DNA of 64,000 bases from Anomaloglossus baeobatrachus (taxonomy: Eukaryota > Chordata > Amphibia > Anura > Aromobatidae). The notes beneath the pieces were generated by a model, which was not told the origin of the DNA, made no database searches, and saw only the letters and a list, made by a program, of their open reading frames with translations. Position 1 is the stretch's first letter. Each line of letters starts with the position of its first letter. The position numbers were made by a program, and so were the translations under genes. Of this stretch, positions 32,190-42,404 are shown piece by piece. Location: contig NC_134353.1 in assembly GCF_048569485.1 (NCBI RefSeq), positions 427,923,650 through 427,987,649 of the forward strand, in the 5' to 3' direction.

Positions 32190-32450
32190 GTATAGAACAA
32201 AAGTGTATAACAAAAACAGGATTTGTCCACCACTTTCCAAGATTATTCAATCCACGTTAGGCTTTTTCTTCATAATAATTCACTTTTATTGTGCATATTT
32301 TAAAATCTTGTCATAAAAACATGTTTTTATGACAAGATTTTAAAACCTGCACAATAAAAGTGAATTTTTATGAAGAAAAAGCCTAACATGGATTGAATAA
32401 TCTTGGAAAGTGCTGGACAAATACTCTGTTTTTGTTATACAAGTTCTACT
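32190..32450. repeat. Long foldback element
   Basis: Nearly the entire segment is an inverted repeat of about 110-base arms (AACAAAAACAG... through CATAAAAACATG and back). The loop is only a few bases. It resembles a miniature inverted-repeat transposon with very long arms; no target duplication was found. Confidence 0.75.
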
Positions 32451-33608
32451 TGAGAGCCGGCTTGTCTGTCTGCCCGTGCACTGACCACTGCATGTAGCAT
32501 TTTTTGGGATGTTAGAATCCGCGCAAGGTGTCTAATGATTGTCTATGGGGGCGGATTCCGCCACAATGCACTAAGCGGCGGAATCCGCTGACTGATTCCA
32601 TCACGTTCTACTGCGCATGCTCAGCATGTCCAGCAGAACGATCTAAATCGTTTAAAACCACTCCTGGTCTCTCTCCCCCCTCTCATCCCCTCTCTCATAC
32701 TCCCCGATCACGGGCGCCGTGCTGCACGGCTGTCACACTCCTCTGGCAGCTCCCCTGCTTTTGAAAATGCCGGCCGCTCATTATTCCATCTAGTATTTAC
32801 TGCTTTCCCCACCCACCAGCGCCTATGAGCGAGTCTATATCGTGCAGTACAATAAATTTAAAAAAAACGATGTGCGGTCCCCCCCCCCAATTTTGATACC
32901 AGCCAAGGTAAAGCCACACGGCTGAAGGCTGGTAGTTTCAGGATGGGGAGCCCCACGTTATGGGGAGCCCCCCAGCCTAAAAATATCAGTCAGCAGCCAC
33001 CCGGAATTGCCGCATCCATTAGATGCGACAGTCCCGGGACTCTACCCGGCTCATCCCGAATTGCCCTGGTGCGGTGGCAATCGAGGTAATAAGGAGTTAA
33101 TGGCAGCAGCCCATAGCTGCCACTAAGTCCTAGGTTAATCATGGCAGGCGTCTATGAGATACACTCCATGATTAACCTGTAAGTGAAAGTAAATAAACAC
33201 ATACACCCAAAAAAATACTTTATCTGGAATAAGACTAAAAAACACCCTCCTTCACCACTTTATTAAAATCCCCAAATACCCCTCCAGGTCCGGCGTAATC
33301 CACACGAGGTCCCGCGACGCATCTAGCACTGCTACATGAAGCTGACAGGAGTGGCAGTAGAACACCGCCGCTCCTGTAAGCTCCACGCAGAAACTGAAGG
33401 GAGTCGCGCTGTCAGCGGGAACGTCACTGAGGTAATGCCTGCGTGTGCGGTGATGATGAGTGCGGTAGTGCCTGCGTGCGCGGTGATAATGATGGGGGCG
33501 GTAGTGCCGGGATGTGTGTGATGATGGGGTCTCTCTCTCTCGCGTGGCTAGAAAACTTAACGCAACGCGTTGTAACGGATGCCGCACAACGCAAGTGTGA
33601 AAGCGCCC
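32451..33608. mobile_element. Harbinger-type foldback element, truncated at left
   Basis: The right end reads ACGCAAGTGTGAAAGCGCCC followed by TTA. It is the reverse complement of the left end of the element at 42405-44146. The body matches that element in opposite orientation, including the core CCCGGGACT...CCGAATTGCCCTGGT and the CACC-rich end. No open frame encodes a transposase. The left end is incomplete. PIF/Harbinger membership is inferred from the TTA/TAA target sites shared by its relatives in this window. Confidence 0.65.
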
Positions 33609-34154
33609 TTACATGACTCTCTTCCCATTGAAAAAAATAAAGTTGGAGTCAAAATGGCCGACTTCAAAATGGCCGCCATGGTCACCACACATCTTGAAAA
33701 GTTCCCCCCCCTCCCATATACTAATGAGCCACAAACAGGAAGCTGATATCACCAACCATTCCCATTTTAGGCTATGTAAGCACGTGTGCGCTCTGCACCA
33801 CACACAAAAGGTCCCCTTCAGAGCGCAGCTGAAAAGCTCTGTTCTGAAGCGCATGGTGCCTGCAGAATTCGTGCGCTCTGCATGCTGCCTCTCAATATAG
33901 ACAGCATGCCTTGTAAAACTGTAAAGGGGAAAAAAAGCGCAATAGGGTCTTACCCGGTATGAGGGTGGACAAACAAGACAAAGAAGCACTCACCTGGTGA
34001 GGTTGTGCCAGTCACAACCCCTTATGATAGCCTGTGAGTGCCTGGTGGTTTAGCTGCAGCCCCGGGAGAGGAATTTTGTATCACACAGGTAGAAGAAAAG
34101 ACCGGGTTTATGCCGCGCTGAAAACCACTGATGCGTGTAAATTAAAAGATTTCC

Positions 34155-34210
34155 TTTTTATTGGATAGTTCCTACGCGTTTCAGAGACATCCGTCTCCTT
34201 CCTCAGGAAA
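34155..34210 (-). ncRNA. Hammerhead-like core, left arm
   Basis: On the minus strand this reads CTGAGGA, a stem GGAGAC-GGAT-GTCTCT, then GAAACGCGTAGG. The two conserved boxes are canonical. The expected UH cleavage site is not. Confidence 0.42.
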
Positions 34211-34221
34211 AGAAATCAACT

Positions 34222-34272
34222 TCTGATTTCTTTTCCTGAGGAAGGAGACGGATGTCTCTGAAACGCGTAGGA
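34222..34272 (+). ncRNA. Hammerhead-like core, right arm
   Basis: This is the plus-strand mirror of the core at 34155-34210, with an identical CTGAGGA box, stem and GAAAC box. Confidence 0.42.
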
Positions 34273-34825
34273 ACTATCCAATAAAAAGGAAATCTTTTAA
34301 TTTACACGCATCAGTGGTTTTCAGCGCGGCATAAACCCGGTCTTTTCTTCTACCTGTATAGACAGCATGCAAAGCGCACGAAAGTGACATGTCACTTCTT
34401 AGAAGGCACGCTTCGGGCAGCAGCCGAATCGCAGCGTTCTAAAACGCCACGTGCGCACGTCTCCTGCACAATCTTCATAGATTGTGCTGGGGACGCAGGA
34501 CGCATGCAGTTATGCTGCGGTGCAGATCGCAGCGTAACTGCATGCAATACGCACACGTGCACACATAGCCTTATTTAGGTGTATCCATATAAATGGCCCA
34601 CTTCTGTAGAAGTAACACAGCAATAGAACACCAGCTATGGCAATAAGGCTTATCCCCCGCTTTCCCTCACTGACTAATCATTTTCTACTGTGATGGGATG
34701 TATAGGGAGAGAGAAGTATGAATGTATTAATGTAATAAGGAGAGTGCATGTATATAGATATAAATGTAAATCTAGATATCTACATCTCTATCACGACAAT
34801 GAATACTTATCAAGAATATTAGATA

Positions 34826-34852
34826 TATCTATCTATCTATATCTATATATCT

Positions 34853-34886
<34 letters not shown>
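34826..34886. repeat. Compound microsatellite (TATC)n-(CA)n
   Basis: A TATC/TA stretch runs directly into ACACAC repeats. It is a simple-sequence repeat with no other content. Confidence 0.95.
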
Positions 34887-34889
34887 TTT

Positions 34890-35260
34890 ACTGTTAAAAT
34901 AAAGCACTCTGGAGGGAGCTCTATGCAGGGAGATGGGAGAACCGTGTCTGCAGCCCTATGCAAAGAAGCAGTGAGTGAGCACTGCTGAAGGGAGCACCGA
35001 ACATGCACACAGCATGAAGTCACGTGACTGGTGTCGCATCAGATTCCAGAGAAAGGATGTCAGGGAGAAGCTCACATGACATCACAGGAAGTCATAGGAT
35101 TCTCAGCTAGGAGGTGAACACAACAAAATACCTCAATAGATCTAATGGACTCAAAATAGATTCAGTTGAAAATGGTTTATAAGTCTACACCTTTCGCGGC
35201 AACGTAGCCTCTTTCTCAGGACAAAGCCATAGCATCACTTAGCGCAGAAGAACCGCAATT
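34890..35260 (-). mobile_element. Remnant of a Penelope-like end
   Basis: On the minus strand, 35182-35220 reads CTGAGAAAGAGGC, loop, GCCGCGAAAGGTGTAGAC. This follows the layout of the hammerhead-like ends of the Penelope elements in this window, though with changes in both boxes. The rest is non-coding. The edges are uncertain, and no protein remains. Confidence 0.4.
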
Positions 35261-35992
35261 TTTCCTGATTATCTCCAATCACTGTGTGCATTATCCGCAG
35301 ATCTGTAGCAGGCTGTTATTACACACACGCACACACAAGTTGTGTCACACACAACTTTCCCAGGTGACGAGATACTAATCTTATCCCTACCCCTATTGCG
35401 CTTGTTTTCTGCCTTAGTTTCTTCACTATTCTCAGCGAGTCATATGACCAAGGGAGCATCTCAGGTTACAGAAGGATTTGGGAAATCAGAAGAGCTCATC
35501 TATGGCCAACTTCTTTAATGTATTTCATCTAGAACATACAGTTCACATCCAGGCATCAGTGCTCATACAGTATCCCCTGGAAACGCTTCCTTTAGAAATG
35601 GAACATATGCAAAAGATGCAGTACAAAATTGACAAGACGTTTGGAAAATATCAGTATTGAGTAAAAGATAACAGCCTGAGACCTTATCCACATGTTAGTA
35701 TATATTAATATTCAGTATTTTGCATCAGTATAGCAAGCCGGAATCATGAGTGGGACCTACAGAAGGTGAAACTATAATCAAAAGATTGAGACAGTGTCAT
35801 ACACTCATAATTGTAGCTTACAAATACTGATTCGGAGCATATAGTACTGCAATCCTGAAACAAAAAAACAAACAAGGGAATGGACATGATAAAATGTACC
35901 TAAATTTAAAAACCATACTAAGGGCAAGGAATAGTGATTAAGGACAGGATATTGTCTTTAGATTGCTTTCATTCCACAACCTATTACTCACT
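35261..35992 (-). other. tcf3: Proximal tcf3 3' UTR
   Basis: This is the sequence directly after the tcf3 stop codon on the minus strand. It holds no recognised transposon. An ATTAAA poly(A)-type signal (minus strand) lies at about 35514-35519. No AATAAA was seen in the first 700 bases, so the UTR may be longer. Confidence 0.5.
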
Positions 35993-36129
35993 TTACATAT
36001 GGCCCACTGGGTTATGAGAGTCCCCAAGACCAGGCAGTCCTCCAGGAAGCCCCATCTGTGGATCCACACCTGACACCTTTTCTTCTTCGCGCCTTTTCAG
36101 ACAAGCAGCCTTCGGGTTTAGATTTCGCT
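35993..36129 (-). CDS. tcf3: tcf3 final coding exon (C-terminus of E12 and E47)
   Basis: The exon follows the acceptor TCTGTAG and opens with AG, which completes the Glu codon begun by either bHLH exon. It reads (E)[20 protein letters not shown], then [24 protein letters not shown] and a stop. [19 protein letters not shown] is the strictly conserved stretch after helix 2 in all E-proteins. The ending NPVGHM matches the NPAGHM tail of mammalian TCF3. It is shared by both isoforms. The preceding introns are 9.4 kb (from the E47 exon) and 11.8 kb (from the E12 exon), both enlarged by transposons. Confidence 0.95.
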
Positions 36130-36695
36130 CTACAGATCAAAGGAATTGTTAAATATAGTGGTTTAATGTGCTAATATCATAAGGGAGGATTAGATAGTCA
36201 GCATCATCTTACTAGAGTTGTAATTTTTCACAGTCAAAATGTTTTCATTCAATAATGTATAGCTAAAAACAGTAATTAAAAGGTTTAAAATGTGATTTAT
36301 AAATGTTAGTGCAAGATTTCTGCAGTGCAATAACTTTCAGATACATTCACGTTACCATGAAGTGTTCAAATTAAACATGTCAAGCATTCAGCAACAAAAA
36401 TAAAATAGAAAATGGAGTAAAAATAGTTATAGCAAGGAAGATAGATTATATGACAACTATGTAATACCAACCTCTTAAGATGCTGCCAGAATTTTATGCA
36501 GATGAAAGAAAAATCTTTTAAAAGGAATCTATCAGAAGGATTAACCCTCCTAGGCGGTCTACATGGACATGATGGACATAGAAAGTTGTACAAAATTATA
36601 CCTTGATATCTACAATCATATTTATTCCATAGAAACCTAAGTTTATCTTATGTAATGACCTTTTAAGATCTATGGGACAGACACAAATCTCTTTA
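36130..36695. other. tcf3 intron segment, nothing recognised
   Basis: This is intron sequence next to the last exon. No repeat family or gene is recognised. Confidence 0.5.
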
Positions 36696-38085
36696 CGGGT
36701 GCTTTCACAAATTCGGTGTGTGCCTGATGCAACAGATCCGGCGCAGATTGTGGTAAAACTGATGTGACGGATCCAGTAAAAATACGGATCCGTTGTAGCA
36801 GTTTGTACCGAGAATCCAGCTGTGGCCACGGGTAACCTGAGTGACGTCACCGCAGACAGTGCGACTCTTCAGTTGCTCCGTGGAGCTCACAGCGAGCGGC
36901 AGTGCTCTACTGCCGCTCCCGTCAGCGTCCGATGTAGCAGAGCTGAAAGTCATGGAACCTCATGTGGATTACGCCGGACCTGCAAGGTGTTTGGGGATTA
37001 AAAAAGTGGTGAAAGAGGGTGTTTTTTTGTCCTTTATTTCAAATAAAGGATTTTTCGGGTGTATGTGTTTATTTACTTTCACTACAGATTAATCATGGAA
37101 GGTGTCTCATAGACGCCTGCCATGATTAACCTAGGACTTAGTGGCAGCTATGGGCTGCCATTAACTCCTTATCACCCCGATTGCTACGCAACAGGGCAAT
37201 TCGGGATGAGCCGGGTAGAGTCCCGGGACTGTCGCATCTAATTGATGCAGCAATTCCGGGTGGCTGCTGGCTGATATTTTTAGGCTGGAGGGGGGCTCCA
37301 CAATAACGTGGGGCTCCCCATCCTGAGAATACCACCCTTCAGCCGTGTGGCTTTACCTTGGCTGATATCGAAATTGGCGGGGACCGCACATAATTTTTTT
37401 TAATTATTTATTTTACTGCAATATATAGACCCACCCACCGGCTGCTGTGATGGGTTGCAGTGAGACAGCTGTCACTCAGCGTCAAGGCTCGTCTGACTGT
37501 AACCAATCATAGGTGACGGTGGGCGGGGGAAGCAGTGAACACGAGATGGAATAATGAGCGGCCGGCATTTTGAAAAGCCAGAGAAGCCGCCGGAGCAGTG
37601 TGACAGCTGTGCAGCGCCGCGCTCGTGATCGGTGAGTATGAGAGATGGGGTGAGAGGGAGAGACCGACCGATAGAGAGAGACCGACGGACAGAGAGAGAG
37701 AGAGAGAGGCCAGAAATGAATTTACATCTCATCTGAGCATGCTCAGATTAAAAAACCAGATCAGTCATTGGAATGCATGGTTTTGCCTCATGCCGACGGA
37801 TCCGGCGCCCATAGGCTTTTATTATCCAAAATGCTGCACTGCGCCGTTTTTTGCCGGAGACAAAAAAAAAATGTTCCAGTGTGCGTCCATTCCGACAGCC
37901 GGACCAGTAAATTTCAGCAGATCCGGTGCATGCCGGATGAAACGCGACGCCATGCAGCACAATCCGGCGCTAATAAAAGTCTATGTGGAAAAAAACTGAT
38001 CGGGCAACAACAGACACTGGATCAGTTTTGTCCGCAATTCGCCGGATTGTGCCTGACGGCGAAAACAGGATGTGTGAAAGCACCC
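36696..38085. mobile_element. Harbinger-type element
   Basis: The ends GGGTGCTTTCACAAATTCGG and GGATGTGTGAAAGCACCC are inverted copies next to TTA/TAA. The middle shares a core with the elements at 32451-33608, 38370-40723 and 42405-44146 (CCTAGGACTTAGTGGCAGC, CCCGGGACTGTCGCATC, GCCGTGTGGCTTTACC). The outer arms contain GGATCCGGCGC words. It is non-coding and lies in the large tcf3 intron before the last exon. Confidence 0.7.
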
Positions 38086-38555
38086 TAAGAATTTGCTTCC
38101 TGAGCAAATCTTGAACGAAAGAGGGCATTACACATAGTAATTGACAGTCTCACTGTAGAACCAACACAGTACAGCAGAGCTAAGCTTTATCATTATAAAA
38201 AAAAAAAAGAGCTGCGGCTCATTGTGAAAAGCTTTGCCTGATTACAGCACTTCAGCGGCCTGTGTGATGGAAGATGAAGTGCTATAATCAGGCAGTGTGT
38301 GTATGTATACATTTGTGTGCGTGTGTGTTATCATATACACACCCCTATATTTATTTCATAGCACCATAAGGCTGTTCACACTTAAAAAATGATTTTTCTT
38401 AAGAAATTTCTTGAGTGAAGGATTAGCGCACCTGCGTTAAAAAACGCACCAATAACGCAGGCGCGTTTTTGATGCGTTTTTGGTGCGTTTTCTTTCATGT
38501 TGGTCACTGCGTTTTTTAATGCCTTTACAGCAATAAAGCACATTGAAGAAAAAAA

Positions 38556-39149
38556 AATAGATAATACAGAGATAGATATATGATAGATAGATAGAGGGAT
38601 AGATAGATAGATATAGATAGATAATAGATATTTAGGGGAATAGATAGATAATAGATAGATAGATAATAGATAATAGATAGAGGGATATAGATAGATAATA
38701 GATATTTAGGGGTATAGATAGATAGATAATATAGATAGATAATAAAGGGATAGATAGATAGATAATAGATAGATATTTAGGGTATAGATAGATAGATAAT
38801 ATAGAAAGATAGATAAATAATAGGTAGACAGATGATAGATCGACAGAAGGATAGATAATATAGAAAGATAGATAATAGATAGATAATATAGAAAGATAGA
38901 TAATAGATAGATAATATAGAAAGATAGATAATAGATAGATATTTAGGGGTATAGATAGATAAGATAGATGGATAGAGGGATAGATAGATAAGACAGATGA
39001 TAGATCGACAGAAGGATAGATAATATAGAAAAATAGATAATATAGAAAGATAGATAATAGATAAAATAAAAAGATAGATATAGATAGATAGATAATAGAT
39101 AGATATTTAGGGGTATAGATAGATAGATAATATAGATAGATAATAGAGG

Positions 39150-39200
<51 letters not shown>

Positions 39201-39565
39201 TTTGGGGTATAGATAGATAGATAATATAGAAAGATAGATAAATAATAGGTAGACAGATAGATGATAGATCGACAGAAGGATAGATAATATAGAAAGATAG
39301 ATAATAGATAGATAATAGATAGATAATATAGAAAGATGGATAATAGATAGATATAGATAGATATTTAGGGGTATAAGATAGATAGATAATATAGATAGAT
39401 AGATAACAGAGGGATAGATAGATAATAGATATTTAGGGGTATAGATAGATACATATGATAGATAATAAGAGGGATAGATAGATAGATAGATAATAGATAT
39501 TTAGGGTACAGATAGATAGATAATATAGAAAGATAGATAAATAATAGAGGGATAGATATTCCAGC
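38556..39565. repeat. GATA-type tetranucleotide array, about 1 kb
   Basis: (GATA)n is interspersed with higher-order units containing ATATTTAGGGGTATAGATA and ATAATATAGAAAGATAG. The recurrence of these longer units shows amplification of blocks and not only slippage. Confidence 0.95.
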
Positions 39566-39836
39566 TTTATTTATCATGTTTCCCCCCACACACACTGCAC
39601 TTCTCGCGGCCGGTAATGTGTTCACATCAGCAGCCGGTAATGTGTTCACATCAGTGGCCGTGAGAAATGTCCTGTAGTTACCCGCAGCCTCGCTCAGGAG
39701 CTGCATTCAGCACTCGCTCACTGACCCGTGGAGAACTGTCACACGCGGCTGGAGCAGGGCTGGAAGCGCCTGGGAGGGGTTAATACACTGGAGAAAGAGG
39801 GGCTTTTTGTCTTTTATTCAAAATAAAGGATTTTTC

Positions 39837-39837
<1 letters not shown>

Positions 39838-39872
<35 letters not shown>
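39838..39872. repeat. (GT)n microsatellite
   Basis: About 17 GT units lie inside the core of the Harbinger-type element. Confidence 0.95.
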
Positions 39873-39875
<3 letters not shown>

Positions 39876-40284
39876 CTTTACTTTCACTTTCAGATTATTG
39901 ACGGCGTGTCAGACACTGCCATCACTAATCTTGGACTTAGCGGCAGCTATTAGTTGCAGTTAACTCCATATTACCTGGATTGCCCCCAGCATCACGGCAT
40001 CTGGAGGAGCCGGTAACACGCCGGGGCTGCCGCATAATGGATGCGACAGTCCCGGGGCAGCTGCGGCTGATATTCTCGGCTGCGGGAGGGGGAGGGGGCA
40101 TTAACCCTGTCCCTCGCTCTCCCCAGCCTGAGAATACGGTGCCGCCGCTGTGTGTTTACCCGGCTGGAAGTTAAAAATACAGCGGAGCACACGCTTTTTT
40201 TTTCTCTTCTCCTTCCTCTTCCTGTCTTAGTGACATCACTTCCCTGCAAAACGCAGTGCAGGGAAGTACACTATGTCCAGAAAA

Positions 40285-40432
40285 AGCGAAATAACGCTGG
40301 AATAACGCAGGTATAACGCAGGAATAACGCAGGAATAACGCAGGTATAACGCAGGAATAACGCAGGAATAACGCAGGAATAACGCAGGAATAACGCAGGA
40401 ATAACGCAGGAATAACGCAGGAATAACGCACA
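40285..40432. repeat. 11-bp minisatellite (AATAACGCAGG)n
   Basis: About 13 units of AATAACGCAGG occur, some with GT in place of GA. A partial inverse unit (CCTGCGTTATTCCTGCGC) follows the array at 40443-40461, so it can fold back. Confidence 0.93.
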
Positions 40433-40726
40433 TCACTTGCTACCTGCGTTATTCCTGCGCTATTTCATGATTACATTACAGTCAATGGAGTGAAATAACG
40501 CAGTTAGCTGCAGAAAAGAAGTGACATGCTCATTCTTTTTCTTAAGAAAATCTACTGAAAGATTTTTCTTAAGAAAAAAACGCAGTGTGCGCACAGCTAA
40601 TTTTTTTCCCCATAGGTTTTCCTGGGGAATGTCTGCAGAAAGGTTACAAGAATTTCTCAAGAAATTTCTGCAGCAAAAACGGACCAAAAACGCAGGTAAA
40701 AAATGCAGTGTGTGAACATAGCCTAA

Positions 40727-41100
40727 GAGGAGAGCTGCAGCAGTGTTTATTATGCACAAAGCTCAGCTCTGTTGTGGACTTAACAAGGTTTATCTTTCTG
40801 ACAGATTCCCTTTAAGCAAAGTGTTAGGATAGGATAGGTGTTAAAAGGTAATTAAATGAATACTTGTTTTATCCACCTATTATACATTATTGAATTAATT
40901 CCTACAAAAAGAAATGCTACACTTGAATAAGGACAAAATCTATTGATAAACGTATTTAAAAGCAATAACAATTAACCATTATCAGAACTAAAAATAAAAA
41001 TCCAAAAGAAAAGTTTCACAAATGAATAGGGTAACAAGGTGCATGGATATATTATTCCATAATGTGAGACCAAAAATGTAAAATAGAGCTAGGCATATGA
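40727..41100. other. tcf3 intron segment, nothing recognised
   Basis: This is AT-rich intron sequence between two mobile elements. I see no feature in it. Confidence 0.5.
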
Positions 41101-41108
41101 TTCATGAC

Positions 41109-41351
41109 TAGAGATGAACGGTGCAGCTGGACTTTAGATAAAGCTTGGTTTGGAACCCAAACTTGACTAGAACCCCAATGGAAGTCACTAATTGGGCAAG
41201 AGGCTGGTACTGGGCTGAGCACGGAGTATAACCAAGCACAGCAATGCTCCAGTGAGTGGAGTTCATACATAAAGCTCCGGAACTCCAAATACAAACTTTT
41301 TTTAAGTCTGTGTTTGGTACGAACACCGAACCTCTGGTTCGCTCACCTCTA
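41109..41351. mobile_element. Miniature hAT-type element
   Basis: This 243-bp element begins TAGAGATGAACGG and ends TTCGCTCACCTCTA. Flanking octamers TTCATGAC (41101-41108) and TTCATAAC (41352-41359) differ at one base, as expected of an 8-bp hAT target duplication. Its terminus matches that of the hAT remnant ending at 19273. It carries no gene. Confidence 0.82.
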
Positions 41352-41359
41352 TTCATAAC

Positions 41360-42404
41360 CTACGAGTCTGATAGTTAAATATAACAAATGAATAACAAAA
41401 TTATAAAATAAAGATGACAGTCAAACAATCATCATAGTAGATGTTAGCCATATTAAATACCGCACAGAAGCCAATAGGTATTCTTAGGAGACTGCTCCAT
41501 TTCTTACATACCGGTATTTAACCACTGTCAATGTTAAAGAATGCATTTCATTACATTGTGTTTTTCTCTTTTTTTTGGAGTGGGAAGACCACTGTCTATC
41601 CAATAAAGATTGAAATAACACTTTTTATTCTGTGTTTTGTTTGTTGTGGTTTTTTTTTTTTTTGTTTTTTTAAATTACTGGCGTCCTAGGCAGACTTTGG
41701 CCAAGACTTTTGAATGGCCTAAAATAATGACTTATGCCCTTGGGACAGTAATTATTTCCTTAACAATTACCTCCCTAGGAGCTTTGTGGTATGTGTGTCC
41801 ATTGTTAGACGTTACAATTTTATGAGTAATTGCTAAAAGTTAAATTTTAGTCATTTGCTGATTGCTTCTAGATGTTAGCCATACCGGAGGTTACCCAGCG
41901 ATTTGGATGCTAATTGCTAATAATCTACGATGATATTTTTCTGTCAGTCATTTTTATTTTAATATTTCATTCTATTTCCACTTTTGGTCTCAAATGATCA
42001 TCGTATAATATACACATGCAATTGCACTTTATCAATATGAGATTGAAGTTTTCCTACTAAATGTATATAATTGCTTTGTAAAATATGTATTCCCAATCAC
42101 TTGTTACCCTATTCATTTGTGCTACTTTGCTTTGGAATTTATTTATCATCATAGTTATTTATAGGTTTTATCATTATTCAAGTGTGGCATTTTTCTCTTG
42201 TATGATTTATTATTGATTTTGCCCACCACTATGGTTTCTCTCTATATTGGTAATCTCATTAAATTGTTCCCTCAGTAGATTATTTACAATTGCACCACCA
42301 ATAACTATATTTCTCTAAAAGTAGGAGTAAAGCCAGGGAAGAGTTAAGTTATTACTCCTGTTCACCAAAAGCCCACATCCAGTTTGATCTCTGTAAATGG
42401 GTTG
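41360..42404. other. tcf3 intron segment, nothing recognised
   Basis: This is AT-rich intron. It holds a short T-run near 41650 and no supported gene or repeat family. Confidence 0.5.

Larger units (their letters stand above)
33910..34356. mobile_element. Palindromic Penelope-like insertion with hammerhead-like cores
   Basis: A 14-base direct repeat TATAGACAGCATGC (33896-33909 and 34357-34370) bounds this 447-bp insertion. The right two thirds are an almost perfect inverted repeat, with arms of about 130 bases meeting near 34214-34218. The left third is unique. Near the centre each arm carries CTGAGGA, a GGAGAC/GTCTCT stem, then GAAAC and GCGTAGG. That is a complete CUGANGA box, helix II and GAAA box of a hammerhead ribozyme. 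The cleavage-site side (GGAAC) is not canonical. It has the same plan as the insertion at 222-762. Confidence 0.68.
33770..34570. mobile_element. Harbinger-type element with nested palindromic insertion
   Basis: The termini GGCTATGTAAGCACGTGTGCG and CACACGTGCACACATAGCC are inverted copies, flanked by TTA at 33767-33769 and 34571-34573. It is non-coding. A 447-bp palindromic insertion (33910-34356) lies inside it and is therefore younger. Without that insert the element is about 350 bp. Confidence 0.75.
38370..40723. mobile_element. Harbinger-type element swollen by satellite repeats
   Basis: The ends GGCTGTTCACACTT and GTGTGTGAACATAGCC are inverted copies flanked by TAA (38367-38369 and 40724-40726). 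The arms contain TTTTTCTTAAGAAA(A/T)TTTC words in both orientations. The interior holds a kilobase of GATA-type repeat, a (GT)n tract, a copy of the core shared with neighbouring elements (about 39780-40190) and an 11-bp minisatellite. No transposase frame is present. Confidence 0.72.

Noticed and set aside
34155-34272. A factor-independent terminator or tRNA-like structure
   Set aside because: The hairpin is the centre of a 130-base palindrome in a eukaryotic mobile element, and no tRNA boxes are present.
35182-35220. A clean, active hammerhead ribozyme
   Set aside because: Both conserved boxes are altered (CTGAGAA, and GAAAGG without a UH site), so I kept it only as part of a decayed Penelope-like end.
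37625-37999. Arg/Glu-rich open frame near 37.6 kb
   Set aside because: It comes from GAGA-type simple repeats inside a Harbinger-type element.
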